Part shown: one piece after another, positions 31,293 to 39,933 of the stretch | Numbering within the stretch: position 1 is the stretch's first letter | Layout of the letters: every line of letters begins with the position of its first letter | Source: Candidatus Kirkpatrickella diaphorinae | Lineage (GTDB): Bacteria > Pseudomonadota > Alphaproteobacteria > Acetobacterales > Acetobacteraceae | Direction: 5' to 3' | Assembly: GCF_025736875.1 (NCBI RefSeq) | Contig: NZ_CP107052.1 | Coordinates: forward strand, 360,001 to 424,000 | DNA length: 64,000 nt | Translations under genes and position numbers: made by a program | The notes under the pieces: model-generated | What the model saw: the letters and a program-made list of their open reading frames with translations, nothing else | Told to the model about the DNA's origin: nothing | The model's database searches: none

Positions 31293-31307
31293 TGATAATT
31301 ATTCGCA
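31293..31307 (-). promoter_or_regulatory. Fur box before the NRPS operon
   Basis: TGATAATTATTCGCA matches the 7-1-7 Fur motif at 13 of 15 positions, and 31288-31306 matches the classical 19-bp box at 15 of 19. It lies directly before the NRPS start at 31271 in a strongly AT-rich patch. Confidence 0.75.
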
Positions 31308-31320
31308 ATTTAAAAGCAGC

Positions 31321-31353
31321 ATCGTGCAGCTTGAGGCGGTATCGCCGCACGAT
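31321..31353 (-). terminator. Possible terminator after the receptor-MFS unit
   Basis: A two-level hairpin: ATCGTGC (31321-31327) pairs with GCACGAT (31347-31353), with an inner GGCG-GTAT-CGCC stem. On the minus strand it is followed within five bases by TTTT. A second hairpin with an 8-bp stem and TCAG/CTGA loop (31368-31387) overlaps the MFS stop codon. Together they would reduce read-through from the receptor and MFS genes into the NRPS promoter; efficiency is uncertain. Confidence 0.4.
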
Positions 31354-31375
31354 CGGGATTTTCTTTGGAAGGGGG

Positions 31376-32635
31376 TCAGCCCCCTTCGAAAGGTTTTTGA
31401 AGCAATTTCAGTATGGGTATGGAGGCAAGGGCGATGCAGGTGGCACAGGCAAAACTGGCTTCATAACCGGCCTTCCCTGCGAGACTCGTCCCCGCAAACC
31501 CTGCCATCGCCGCGACGACGGCGCTGACGCTCTGGAACACCGCGTAATCGAGCCCCGGCTGGCGCGGCGATGTCAGCCCCATCACCCGTGAGAAAAGCAC
31601 CACAAAACCCGCCGCCATCACGAGCGACTCAAGGAAGAGAAGCGCGATGAATAAGGGCAGGCCGCGATGGCCGAGCAATATCGTGAAACTTGCGAGGCTC
31701 AAAATGACCGAAGTCACGATGGCGATGGCGGTCAATGAAGTGGAAGACCCTGATTTCCGCACGCAGAAATTGCCGAGAACCGTGCCCATTAAACCGGCGC
31801 CGATGCCGACAATGCCATTAAAGGCACCGATGAAAGTGAGGGAGACGCCGCCATCCAACAGATAAAGGGCGCCCAATCCTTGCGTCATACGCCTTGCTGC
31901 ATCGAAAATGATGATCATGGCGATGCCAGCTTGAATTTCCCGACGTTTCAGCGCCCAGAGGAGGTTGGGCCGCCATCCGTGCGCAAGTCGGGTGCTGGCG
32001 TGCATCAGGCTGGATGGGACGGTGTGCGGGAGTGTCAGAAGAGGGGCACTGAGCAGGATGGTCACGCCACCCGCCACAAGGCAGCTGACGGGCCAGCCGG
32101 CGCTTTCATAAAGTGCGGGCAGAAAACTGCCGCCCAATGCGAAACCAAGATAACCGCCGCCCACCTGCGCCGTTGCGCCGAGACGGCGGAGGTTGGGGGG
32201 GAAATGCGCGATCAGATAGCCGTCCGTGGCAATGTCAATGATGCTGGCCAGAAACGCCGCGCCGGAGAAAATCGCGAGAAATGGCAGGACGCTGTTGAAG
32301 GAGATGAGGGCGGACCCGACGATCAATCCGGCAATCATGAGTTCCGCCAGAAAAATCGCACGTCCAAGGCCGAAACTGCCCATCATTTGCTGGCGCAGTC
32401 GCTCAACCCTGGCGGCCCATAAGAATTTGAGAGCCCAGACGAGGATGATGGCAGAGAAGACGGCAATCTGCTCCATCTGGACATGTTTCGACCGCAAGAT
32501 GGCGGGAAGGGCGACGAAGGTCAGCCCGCCCAACTGCCCCTGGATTGTGTAGACACCCCAGATTGCGATGAGAGCGCTGCGTTCACTTCTCTGCGGGCTG
32601 ACGAAACGCGCAAATCCTGCCGTGAGGGTAATCAT
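31376..32635 (-). CDS. MFS transporter of the YbtX/RhtX/FptX siderophore group
   Basis: A 419-residue, very hydrophobic protein with about 12 predicted membrane segments and the AmpG-like MFS pattern, including an SIIDIATDGYLIAHFP motif between segments 4 and 5. Single-subunit transporters of this group import ferric siderophores (RhtX for rhizobactin, FptX for pyochelin), and YbtX sits in yersiniabactin clusters. Here the start overlaps the stop of the TonB receptor gene by 4 nt (ATGA), so receptor and permease are made together. With the ABC pair also present, the cluster has two candidate inner-membrane routes; which one carries the ferric complex cannot be read from sequence. Confidence 0.87.
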   Translation of the reverse strand: MITLTAGFARFVSPQRSERSALIAIWGVYTIQGQLGGLTFVALPAILRSKHVQMEQIAVFSAIILVWALKFLWAARVERLRQQMMGSFGLGRAIFLAELMIAGLIVGSALISFNSVLPFLAIFSGAAFLASIIDIATDGYLIAHFPPNLRRLGATAQVGGGYLGFALGGSFLPALYESAGWPVSCLVAGGVTILLSAPLLTLPHTVPSSLMHASTRLAHGWRPNLLWALKRREIQAGIAMIIIFDAARRMTQGLGALYLLDGGVSLTFIGAFNGIVGIGAGLMGTVLGNFCVRKSGSSTSLTAIAIVTSVILSLASFTILLGHRGLPLFIALLFLESLVMAAGFVVLFSRVMGLTSPRQPGLDYAVFQSVSAVVAAMAGFAGTSLAGKAGYEASFACATCIALASIPILKLLQKPFEGG

Positions 32636-34854
32636 CTTTCCGCCGATGCGATGCGAAGGTTGAACCCGACCGTGCGACCAAAACTGATTTGCGCGCTGCC
32701 CCCGCTGCCGCTCATAAACCCGTAAGTGCGATAGAGCTTATCGGTGACATTATTGGCGTAAACCGTAAATTCGTAGCGGGAGCCGAACAGCCACGTGGCC
32801 CGTAAATCAAGCTGCGCGAAAGTCGGCTGCTGAAGCTTGTTTTCAATGTCAAAATATTGAGGCCCGGTGACGCGCAGATCAATCGCCGGTTTGATGATGC
32901 CGTGGCCCGTATCCAGGCTTGTCGTCAAATGGGCCGCGGCCGCGAAAGCCGGGACGAAGGGCAGGAGATTACCGTTATTATTCGTCCCGTCACTATTCTG
33001 AAAATCATCGAATTTCGAGACGGTGCGATTGCCATCGAAACCGATGGTCCATTTCCGCCAGAAATTCCAGCTCATTTCACCTTCCACGCCGCTGGCATGG
33101 GCATGGCCTGCGCTTGAGATGATCTGGCTTCCGATGGGCCCCACATAAATCTGCGCATCCTGCAGACGATTGTAAAAATAGCCGACCCGCGCGAGAAATC
33201 CCTGCTTGTGATAAAGAGTGCCCATCTCATAACTCAGCTCACGCTCCGGATTATAGGGCATCGCATCCTGAAGCGTGTGGGGCGCGTAATTGAAGCCAGC
33301 GGGCTTGTAACCCTGACTGACACGTCCATGCAGATGCCAGCCCGGAAGAGCCTCGTAATCGAGAGAGACATTGCCCAGACTCATATTCTGATTTTTGTGG
33401 TTCTGTCTGGAAAACTGGGTCACGCCGCGGGACGTGGAGGAAAACGCGATATCCGACATGTCGCGCGACAGGCGTCCACCCAGCCCGAGGCTGAGTTTCT
33501 CCAGCAAATGCCAGTAAATATTGCCATAAAGCGCGACGGTTTCGGCTCGGTTGGAGGAGCGTTTGAAGGGGTAGGCATTTGTCGAAGACAGGGTTGTCGT
33601 CTGCCGATGCTGATAAGTCGTCTGATGGAAAAAGCCGGTGACGAGATCATAGCGTTTATGCTGCCCTTCCGTCCCGAGGCGTAGTTCCTGCGTATTGGCG
33701 GCCCATTGTTCAGGCTGAAGTGACGTGTAGCGCCCATAGGGAAACACGCGGGAGAAGGACCGGTCCTGCAGGGAAGTAATGGCGCTGATTTTCCAGCCGG
33801 GGAGATGGTAAATGCCGCGCAGGGATTCGTCATGGCCGCAACGTTTCAGCCGTGGGTCCGGCGTGCCCGGTGCCGTGCTGGTGACGCGGCGGGAGGCGAT
33901 ATGATCAAAATCGATGTAGACATCCTGGCTGCCATAACTGCATGACCCATCGACGGAGAAGCCGATTTCCCAGGGTTGATCATCCGGTGCCAGCCGCAGA
34001 ACGGCACGGCCCCCCCGCGTTTCATAGCCGCCAAGATGGGTGGAGCCGGTATTTGGATTGGTGATATTGCCGGGATAATCCTGACTTGTCAGAAACATCG
34101 CGCCATAGAGCCAGTGCTGCACAATTGCACCGCTGGCATTGGCATTGACATGATAGCCATAACGGCTTTCAGCACCGTCATCGAACGCTGCTTTTGTCCT
34201 CGGACCGGGTTGGCGCGTGGCGATATCGATCACGCCGCCTTCAGCACTCTGGCCGTAAAGGGCGACTTGCGGCCCGCGGAGGAAATTGACGCTTTCAACA
34301 TCCATCAGTGCCTGCATCGCATTGATGGGCAGGACGGGGACATCGTCAACATAGAATGTCGTCGCCGGGTGATAGAAATCCTGCGCGGAGGTGATGCCGC
34401 GCACTGTGATGGATGGATAGAGGAAATTGCCGCTATTCGAGATTTGTAACCCGGGCAGAACCCGGCCCAGATCATTCGTGTCACGCACCTGCGCCTGCCG
34501 GAGCTGCGTGGCGGATACGAAGGACCCGCTCGTCCCCATTTCATCAAGGCGGCGCGGCTGGCGCACCCCGACGACGAGGATCTTCTCCCCCTGAGGCTGC
34601 GTGACCGTGTGGGAAGATCGTGGTGCGTCTTTTGTCAGTGGGGCGGCTCTCGCGCCCGGTGTCAGAAAAATCAGGCCAAGCGGCCCGACACGTTTTACGA
34701 AAAACCGCAGGGACCGCGCCTTAATGGCCTGGTCGGGAACGGAAATAGTGACCGCGCGCGGCGCTGACTTGGTGCTTCTGACGAACCTGCCGGACTGGGC
34801 GAGGGAGAGAGTTCGTCTTTTTTGTTCATCTTCCCGCATTGGTAAGTTCCCCAT
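32632..34854 (-). CDS. TonB-dependent siderophore receptor (FyuA/FptA-like)
   Basis: Outer-membrane receptor, 740 residues as opened at 34854. A signal-like segment with a GLIFLTPGARA|A cleavage pattern lies unusually far in (about 46-72), so either the leader is long or the true start is downstream; ATG 34839 is one option, but no good ATG lies just before the signal. The TonB box is probably EKILVVG. The plug domain follows (DLGRVLPGLQISNSG, SITVRGI, VESVNFLRGPQVALYGQSAEGG is recognisable in parts), then a long beta-barrel ending in a C-terminal aromatic strand (VGFNLRIASAER). It is translationally coupled to the MFS gene, and a perfect Fur palindrome sits 45 nt upstream. It is presumed to bind the ferric form of the locally made siderophore. 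Confidence 0.9.
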   Translation of the reverse strand: MGNLPMREDEQKRRTLSLAQSGRFVRSTKSAPRAVTISVPDQAIKARSLRFFVKRVGPLGLIFLTPGARAAPLTKDAPRSSHTVTQPQGEKILVVGVRQPRRLDEMGTSGSFVSATQLRQAQVRDTNDLGRVLPGLQISNSGNFLYPSITVRGITSAQDFYHPATTFYVDDVPVLPINAMQALMDVESVNFLRGPQVALYGQSAEGGVIDIATRQPGPRTKAAFDDGAESRYGYHVNANASGAIVQHWLYGAMFLTSQDYPGNITNPNTGSTHLGGYETRGGRAVLRLAPDDQPWEIGFSVDGSCSYGSQDVYIDFDHIASRRVTSTAPGTPDPRLKRCGHDESLRGIYHLPGWKISAITSLQDRSFSRVFPYGRYTSLQPEQWAANTQELRLGTEGQHKRYDLVTGFFHQTTYQHRQTTTLSSTNAYPFKRSSNRAETVALYGNIYWHLLEKLSLGLGGRLSRDMSDIAFSSTSRGVTQFSRQNHKNQNMSLGNVSLDYEALPGWHLHGRVSQGYKPAGFNYAPHTLQDAMPYNPERELSYEMGTLYHKQGFLARVGYFYNRLQDAQIYVGPIGSQIISSAGHAHASGVEGEMSWNFWRKWTIGFDGNRTVSKFDDFQNSDGTNNNGNLLPFVPAFAAAAHLTTSLDTGHGIIKPAIDLRVTGPQYFDIENKLQQPTFAQLDLRATWLFGSRYEFTVYANNVTDKLYRTYGFMSGSGGSAQISFGRTVGFNLRIASAER

Positions 34855-35345
34855 AAGCGAAATGTTGTTGACGTGTGGGTGTCAAGGGTTGATGACAGTG
34901 AGAATCATTCTCATGAAGATTTGTCGGGAAGATCAGATGGATGTCAAGATGGTCGGGCCCGTTGCAGCCTGCAGTCGCGTCTCAACCAACCCGCTTATCG
35001 AACTCGGAGCGGGGTGCAGGCCGAGAGCGACGCGCCAGTTATTCTCGCGCCGGGCGAACGTCCATCTTCTGACGGCGATGGGAGAAACTGGCGGAATTCT
35101 AACGAAACTCAGTCCTGTTTCTGACAAAGTTTCATCGCATGGGACGCTTTTGGAAGCACCTCGATGACCTGATGAGAGAGCTTCTCACTTCCCGATCGTG
35201 CCGGGGACAAAAATATCTTTTAGGAAAAGTCAAAGCTCAAAGGTCGCTGACGCACGTGACCTTTATTCCGTCTGTGAGACGGTAAGAACATCCTGGCGAA
35301 GGCCGGTGACGGGGAGGCGAAGCGGGCTTTGCCACGCCAAATCCT
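34855..35345. other. Intergenic region between receptor and nsrR-like gene
   Basis: This 491-nt stretch holds the receptor's promoter side, including the Fur box at 34899-34913. No credible gene was found; open frames here are antisense extensions of the receptor frame or lack motifs. Confidence 0.45.
34899..34913 (-). promoter_or_regulatory. Fur box before the TonB receptor gene
   Basis: TGAGAATCATTCTCA is a perfect 7-1-7 inverted repeat and matches the Fur consensus at 13 of 15 positions. It lies 45 nt before the receptor start and predicts iron repression. Confidence 0.8.
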
Positions 35346-35759
35346 TTATTTAATGAGATCCTGCAAGCTGTACCGATCAAGAACCGACATGAAGTCACTC
35401 AGCGCTTCCGCCAGAACACCGCGTAAACGACAATTTCTACCGAGAATGCAGACCGGGCCATCGTCCGATATCCGGGCTTCCTGCGTGCAGGGGACCAGGG
35501 CCATGTTTTCTTCCGTAAAGCGGACGACATCTCCGATACGAATTTCCGAAGCGGGTCGCGCCAAGCGAAGGCCGCCATTTCGCCCCCGAAGCGTCTCGAT
35601 AAATCCGCCAATGCCCAAGCGGTGAATAATTTTCACGAGATGATTTTCGGAGACATCATAGGTCTCAACAACCTCCCGGATGGAAACCAGTCGATCCGTG
35701 TGGGTGCCGAGATAAATCAATGTCCGGAGGGCGCAATCAGTGTGAAGGGTGAGACGCAT
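35346..35759 (-). CDS. nsrR: Rrf2-family repressor, NsrR type (nitric oxide sensing)
   Basis: A 137-residue Rrf2 protein. The N-terminal winged helix begins MRLTLHTDCALRTLIYLG, as in NsrR and other Rrf2 regulators. Three cysteines for an Fe-S cluster are present at about 91, 104 and 110 (VPC ... VCILGRNCRL); the gap between the first two is wider than in E. coli NsrR, while the last pair keeps the usual CxxxxxC spacing. It is divergent from a flavohemoglobin gene with a palindromic NsrR-like operator between them, so it very likely represses that gene and releases it when NO damages the cluster. Other Rrf2 members (IscR, RirA) differ in Cys spacing and context. Confidence 0.87.
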   Translation of the reverse strand: MRLTLHTDCALRTLIYLGTHTDRLVSIREVVETYDVSENHLVKIIHRLGIGGFIETLRGRNGGLRLARPASEIRIGDVVRFTEENMALVPCTQEARISDDGPVCILGRNCRLRGVLAEALSDFMSVLDRYSLQDLIK

Positions 35760-35804
35760 CGGTTAACATATATATAATTTACACCTTTTTTTCAAAGGCG
35801 ATAA

Positions 35805-35827
35805 AAGATGTGCATTAAATACATCTT
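35805..35827. promoter_or_regulatory. NsrR operator between nsrR and hmp
   Basis: The 23-bp site begins AAGATGTGCAT and ends AAATACATCTT, an imperfect palindrome of the NsrR type (AAGATGyATTT-like arms). Its end is 13 nt before the flavohemoglobin ATG. AT-rich sequence on its left (ATATATATAA near 35768) is a plausible promoter for the divergent nsrR gene. Confidence 0.8.
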
Positions 35828-35840
35828 ATGAGGCCTTATC

Positions 35841-37046
35841 ATGAACGCTTCCCTCGACGAAAAGACCCGCGCAATCCTCACAGCGTGCCTGCCCGTATTG
35901 GAGGCAGATGGGATGCGTATCATCAAGGAAATGTATGCGCGTCTTCTCGTTAAACAGGAAATACGAGACCTCTTCAATATGTCTCATCAGGAGGATGGTC
36001 GGCAGATCGAAGCGTTAGCCTACGCTTTGAAGGCATTCACGCGCCATATTGACGATCTTTCGGAACTGAAAAATATGGTGGAGCGGATCGCTGAGAAACA
36101 TGTCGGTTTAAATATCCGCCCGCGCCATTATCCTTTCGTTGCGGATGCTTTGCTTGGTGCGCTAGCCGATATACTGGGTGACAGGGCGACATCCGAGATC
36201 ATGGAGGCGTGGGGCAAGGCTTATTGGTTTCTCGCGCATATTCTCATGGATCGCGAAGCACAGATATATCACGCAAAGGAGGTGGCTCCGGGCAGTTGGA
36301 CGGGATGGCGGTCCTTCACGGTGCGTGCGTGCGTCAAAGAGAGTGATCTCGTCATGTCCCTGATTCTGGCGCCAAGCGATGGGCGTCCGATTATGCGACA
36401 TCAGCCCGGCCAATATTTGAGCATCCATCTCGATATACCCAGCCACGGTGTCGCGCTGCGTCATTACAGCATTTCCTCAGACCCCGGTCATGAGACTTAC
36501 CGGATCAGCGTGCGGCGTGCCTATAAGGGCCTGGCTTCATCATGGCTGCATGAAAAAGCGCGTCCGGGCATGCTGTTACAAGTGTCGGCGCCGTCGGGCG
36601 ATTTCACTTTAGTCGAACCCATGCCGAAATCCATCATCCTGCTGAGTGCCGGGATCGGGCTGACCCCGATGATGTCAATGCTGGGCGCACTTTCTGACGC
36701 GCAGACGCGGCGTCCCGTCCATTATATCCACGTCACCCGGTCTCCCGAAACTGAAGTGTTCGCTGAGGATATTCCGAGACATGCGCAAAGCGGGAAAATA
36801 CGTGCCGATATATTTTACAGCCGGTCGAAGCCCAACCGCATTGATGGTGCTGTCAGACGTCATGCCGGGCGTCTTTCACCAGACTGGCTGAAGGACCAGA
36901 TTGACCCCGAGGCCACCTGTTATATTTGTGGCCCTGATAAGTTCGTGCACGACATGGTCTGTATCCTGCGTGCGTGCGGCCTGCCGAAAAGTCGGATCCG
37001 GTATGAATTTTTCGGGTTAGCGAGCGTCGAGGATCTCGTTGCCTGA
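35841..37046 (+). CDS. hmp: Flavohemoglobin, nitric oxide dioxygenase
   Basis: Converts NO to nitrate using O2 and NAD(P)H. The 401-residue protein has the full layout: a globin domain (1-140; FNMSHQ, proximal His87 in EKHVGLN, a Tyr near position 32 as the distal residue), an FAD domain (about 150-255; PGQYLSIHL, RHYSISS) and an NAD-binding domain (about 260-401; ILLSAGIGLTPMMSML, CYICGPDKFVHDM, YEFFG). GAGG stands before the ATG. The NsrR-type operator just upstream and the divergent NsrR gene indicate NO-inducible detoxification. Confidence 0.95.
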   Translation: MNASLDEKTRAILTACLPVLEADGMRIIKEMYARLLVKQEIRDLFNMSHQEDGRQIEALAYALKAFTRHIDDLSELKNMVERIAEKHVGLNIRPRHYPFVADALLGALADILGDRATSEIMEAWGKAYWFLAHILMDREAQIYHAKEVAPGSWTGWRSFTVRACVKESDLVMSLILAPSDGRPIMRHQPGQYLSIHLDIPSHGVALRHYSISSDPGHETYRISVRRAYKGLASSWLHEKARPGMLLQVSAPSGDFTLVEPMPKSIILLSAGIGLTPMMSMLGALSDAQTRRPVHYIHVTRSPETEVFAEDIPRHAQSGKIRADIFYSRSKPNRIDGAVRRHAGRLSPDWLKDQIDPEATCYICGPDKFVHDMVCILRACGLPKSRIRYEFFGLASVEDLVA

Positions 37047-37533
37047 AATTTGGTCATAAAGCGAGCCGGGCGGCCAACTGAGCGTTTCGCCGCAAGCCTC
37101 ATGCGCGCTGCGAGAAAAAGCGGGCCGCATGGGCACGGCGTTTCACTTAACAGATCTCAAGAGGTTGCGGCGCCAGGTCTTCACGAGCAGGTCGTGGCGA
37201 ACAGGGCTTGATCATCCGATATTCCCACAATCCTGTGAGGAGAAATACGCAGGAAAGTCACCTTTGTGCTGGCATAAAATCGGACGTTCCTAAGGATCAT
37301 GATGCAATGTGACGGATATGTGGAAGTAAATGAGCTAACAAAACACAAATATATTTGCATAATGAAAATAAAGTTTAATTATAAATAATAAGAAGTATTT
37401 ATCTTGCTGAAAATCTTTTTATAAATTGTTCATTTACTATTAACAATTCCTTACCCCATTTTCGCCGGGATTTCGTGCCGCGTCTACGTACCGGTCACAT
37501 TTATTTTATGACGAATGGGAGCATCAGGAATTC
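37047..37533. other. Intergenic region, AT-rich on its right
   Basis: 487 nt without a supported gene. From about 37300 to 37450 the sequence is far richer in A and T than its surroundings. It then leads into the autotransporter's ribosome-binding site (CAGGA, 8 nt before ATG). A promoter is likely within it, but no specific -35/-10 pair stands out. Confidence 0.4.
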
Positions 37534-39375
37534 ATGCGGGTCAGGGTCAATTTAAGCGCGGGGCTGCTATCAACGATGATCGTCAGTGCAGCAACGGCTG
37601 CACCGCAATTTGATCGCGTTGTCGCGTTTGGCGATAGTTACGCCGATAGTGGCAATGCGCGCACCTTCTTCATTGACCGGGGGCTCGGCAGATTATTCAG
37701 CTCCACCATCTATCCGACAGGACGTTTCTCAGGCGGCACAAACTTCGTCGATACGATGGCCAGGGATTATAATGCGACGGAAGTCAATTACGCCGTCGGT
37801 GGTGCCCGGGCCGATGCAGGCAATGTCGCCGCGAATGGCGTGCTGTCAGGCTTCAAGCAGCAATGGCAGGGTTTCACACGCGGGGGTGCAATGTATGCGG
37901 CCGGTCAGGCTGTCGTGATCCCGTCCGGTGGGGCGCAATTCTCACCCGATGACCTCGTACTTCTCTCCGTCGGGGGAAATGACGCACGTGGTTACCGCAT
38001 TTCAGCGGGTGCCAGTAATATCGGCGCCATCGCCGCGGCCCGCCAATCGGCAATGGCCGCAAATGCCGGGCTTGATGCGCTTGTTTCACGCGGACTCAAG
38101 CATCTCGTCTGGGTATCCGGGGATGTCGGGCAACTGCCTGAAGTCATGGGCAATAAGCAGGGTGCTTCCATCGGCACGGCTTTCAGCACCACTTATAACG
38201 CGCAGATGCAGGGCGCCCTTGCGGGCGTTGCACGCAATGGTGTGCAGGTCGCCTATGTCGACATTACCTCGGTCGCGATGACCATCCGCAACCGCCCTGG
38301 ATTGTTCGGCATCACGAACACGACGGCGCCCTGCCCGATCAGTTGTATCGGGAACAGCGCCGAGCAGGCGAAATATCTGTTTTACGTTGACGGCCTCCAC
38401 ATGACCTCTGCCGGTTTTGCGGCCGTCGCGCGTTATGCTGAAAACCAGCTCGCGGCCCCTTACGCCATGCGCGCCATCGGGGACGCGCCCCGTCTCGCGG
38501 CTGAGCAATTCGGCCAATCCCTCAATAACCGCGCCGATCTGCAACGTAACGGAAACCGCAAGCATGGCGTGTCCGTATTCGGCAACTTCACGGCGGGGCA
38601 TCAGTCTTTTCATGAGACGGGCGATTCCAATGGCTATGCCGATAATCAGCATGGCGGGATTGGCGGCGTGGAATATGGCGCCAAATTTGGTACGTTGGGC
38701 GCGGCCTTTGCTTACACGGATAGCCGCGTCACCGGCGACAATGCTGATCGCACACTGGCAAGAAGTTACCAGTTCGGCGGTTATGGCACGTATGAGCGCA
38801 GCGCCTTTTTCGCGCAGGGTTATGCCGGTTATGGATGGCATCACCTTGATATGCGGCGCACCGGTGTCGCCGCGCCGTTGACCGCCACCCCGAATGCGCA
38901 GAGTGTTATTGCCGGTGGGCGCGTCGGCTATCTGTCGTCGCTGGCTCTGGTCAAACTCGGCCCGGTTGCCGGGCTTGACTATGCTTTTTCAAGCCTGAGC
39001 AGTTATCGAGAAACGGGCGATACAGCCGCGGCCCTGAATATTCGCAATCAGAATTCAGAGACACTGGTCGGTTCGGCAGGGCTTGAAATGCGCGGCCAGA
39101 TTTTCAACCGCTTTGTGCCGTGGCTCCGGGCAACGGCGCGGAAAGACTTTATGAGTGGCGGCCGCACCCTTTCCTACGCGCCCGCCGTTGCGCCGGGCAT
39201 CGTCAATGACTTTGCGCTGGCGGGGCAGTCACACCGCGTTTACGGCGCCGTTGAAGGCGGATTATCGACGGAATTGGTGCATGGATTTGCCGTGCAATTC
39301 TCGGGGCGGACGACATTCGGACGGGAAAACGGTAATAACACCACGGGCCTCGTCGGCGTGCAGCTCGTTTTCTAA
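37534..39375 (+). CDS. GDSL-family esterase autotransporter
   Basis: A 613-residue secreted esterase or lipase with its own outer-membrane anchor. A signal peptide (about 1-23) ends in SAATAA. The passenger (about 25-320) is a GDSL/SGNH hydrolase with catalytic Ser35 in FGDSYADSG, a GGND block and the DGLHMTSAG Asp-His pair. The C-terminal part (about 340-613) is an autotransporter beta-barrel, rich in alternating aromatic strands and ending GVQLVF with a terminal Phe. Relatives such as EstA act on surface lipids or esters; the substrate here is unknown. It stands alone, with a terminator hairpin just after it. Confidence 0.92.
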   Translation: MRVRVNLSAGLLSTMIVSAATAAPQFDRVVAFGDSYADSGNARTFFIDRGLGRLFSSTIYPTGRFSGGTNFVDTMARDYNATEVNYAVGGARADAGNVAANGVLSGFKQQWQGFTRGGAMYAAGQAVVIPSGGAQFSPDDLVLLSVGGNDARGYRISAGASNIGAIAAARQSAMAANAGLDALVSRGLKHLVWVSGDVGQLPEVMGNKQGASIGTAFSTTYNAQMQGALAGVARNGVQVAYVDITSVAMTIRNRPGLFGITNTTAPCPISCIGNSAEQAKYLFYVDGLHMTSAGFAAVARYAENQLAAPYAMRAIGDAPRLAAEQFGQSLNNRADLQRNGNRKHGVSVFGNFTAGHQSFHETGDSNGYADNQHGGIGGVEYGAKFGTLGAAFAYTDSRVTGDNADRTLARSYQFGGYGTYERSAFFAQGYAGYGWHHLDMRRTGVAAPLTATPNAQSVIAGGRVGYLSSLALVKLGPVAGLDYAFSSLSSYRETGDTAAALNIRNQNSETLVGSAGLEMRGQIFNRFVPWLRATARKDFMSGGRTLSYAPAVAPGIVNDFALAGQSHRVYGAVEGGLSTELVHGFAVQFSGRTTFGRENGNNTTGLVGVQLVF

Positions 39376-39397
39376 GCCGCCTAACTTTTACATTTGG

Positions 39398-39433
39398 CAG
39401 CGCGTGGTCATCCCGATGGCTCGCGCTGTTTTT
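39398..39433 (+). terminator. Rho-independent terminator after the autotransporter
   Basis: CAGCGCG (39398-39404) pairs with CGCGCTG (39422-39428), with a loop of 17 nt, followed at once by TTTTTATTTT. It lies 22 nt after the stop codon. Confidence 0.7.
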
Positions 39434-39933
39434 ATTTTCAGGATCACAAATTAAGCCAGTCGGGTGGATCGGCACCCTATCCCAGCAATGCCCGGGAAAA
39501 TTGACATCCGTCGGTTTCCGACTTCAACCGCCATCTCCGACGCGAACATGACCCGTGACCCCGGAACGTCCTGTCACGCGTCACAAAACTTCCCCCGAAA
39601 GCGGGGCGCCGGGTTCTACCCAGCGATGTGGCAGAGCATCGTTTGTCGGCCAAAAAATACCGTCTCTTAAAGTCTCGAAATGACGTGATGTCACCGCGAC
39701 GGACGTTCCTCCGCTGCGCCTGATTGCCGCATGAAGAGATTCGTAAATATTACGAAATATATTGTAATAAAAAGCCATATAATAAACTATGTTTCACAAT
39801 GACTTGTAAAAAAAATGAAATTAAAAAAAGAAATATTTGACAGACCCCATTGCGCCCATTCTAGAAGCCTCGCTATAGCGGAAGAGGTCATCACCTATTT
39901 TTAAGCTATAGATTTAATTTCTGGAGTGGTTAT
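39434..39933. other. Intergenic region before the aminotransferase
   Basis: About 500 nt without a supported gene. The last 190 nt are AT-rich and include the short palindrome CGCTATAGCG (near 39870). A ribosome-binding site (CTGGAGTGG) stands before the ATG at 39934. The change in base use marks the start of a block with somewhat different composition. Confidence 0.4.

Noticed and set aside
34601-35167. A plus-strand frame of 188 codons across the receptor promoter
   Set aside because: Most of it is antisense to the receptor N-terminus and the rest crosses the Fur box; there are no motifs or start signals.
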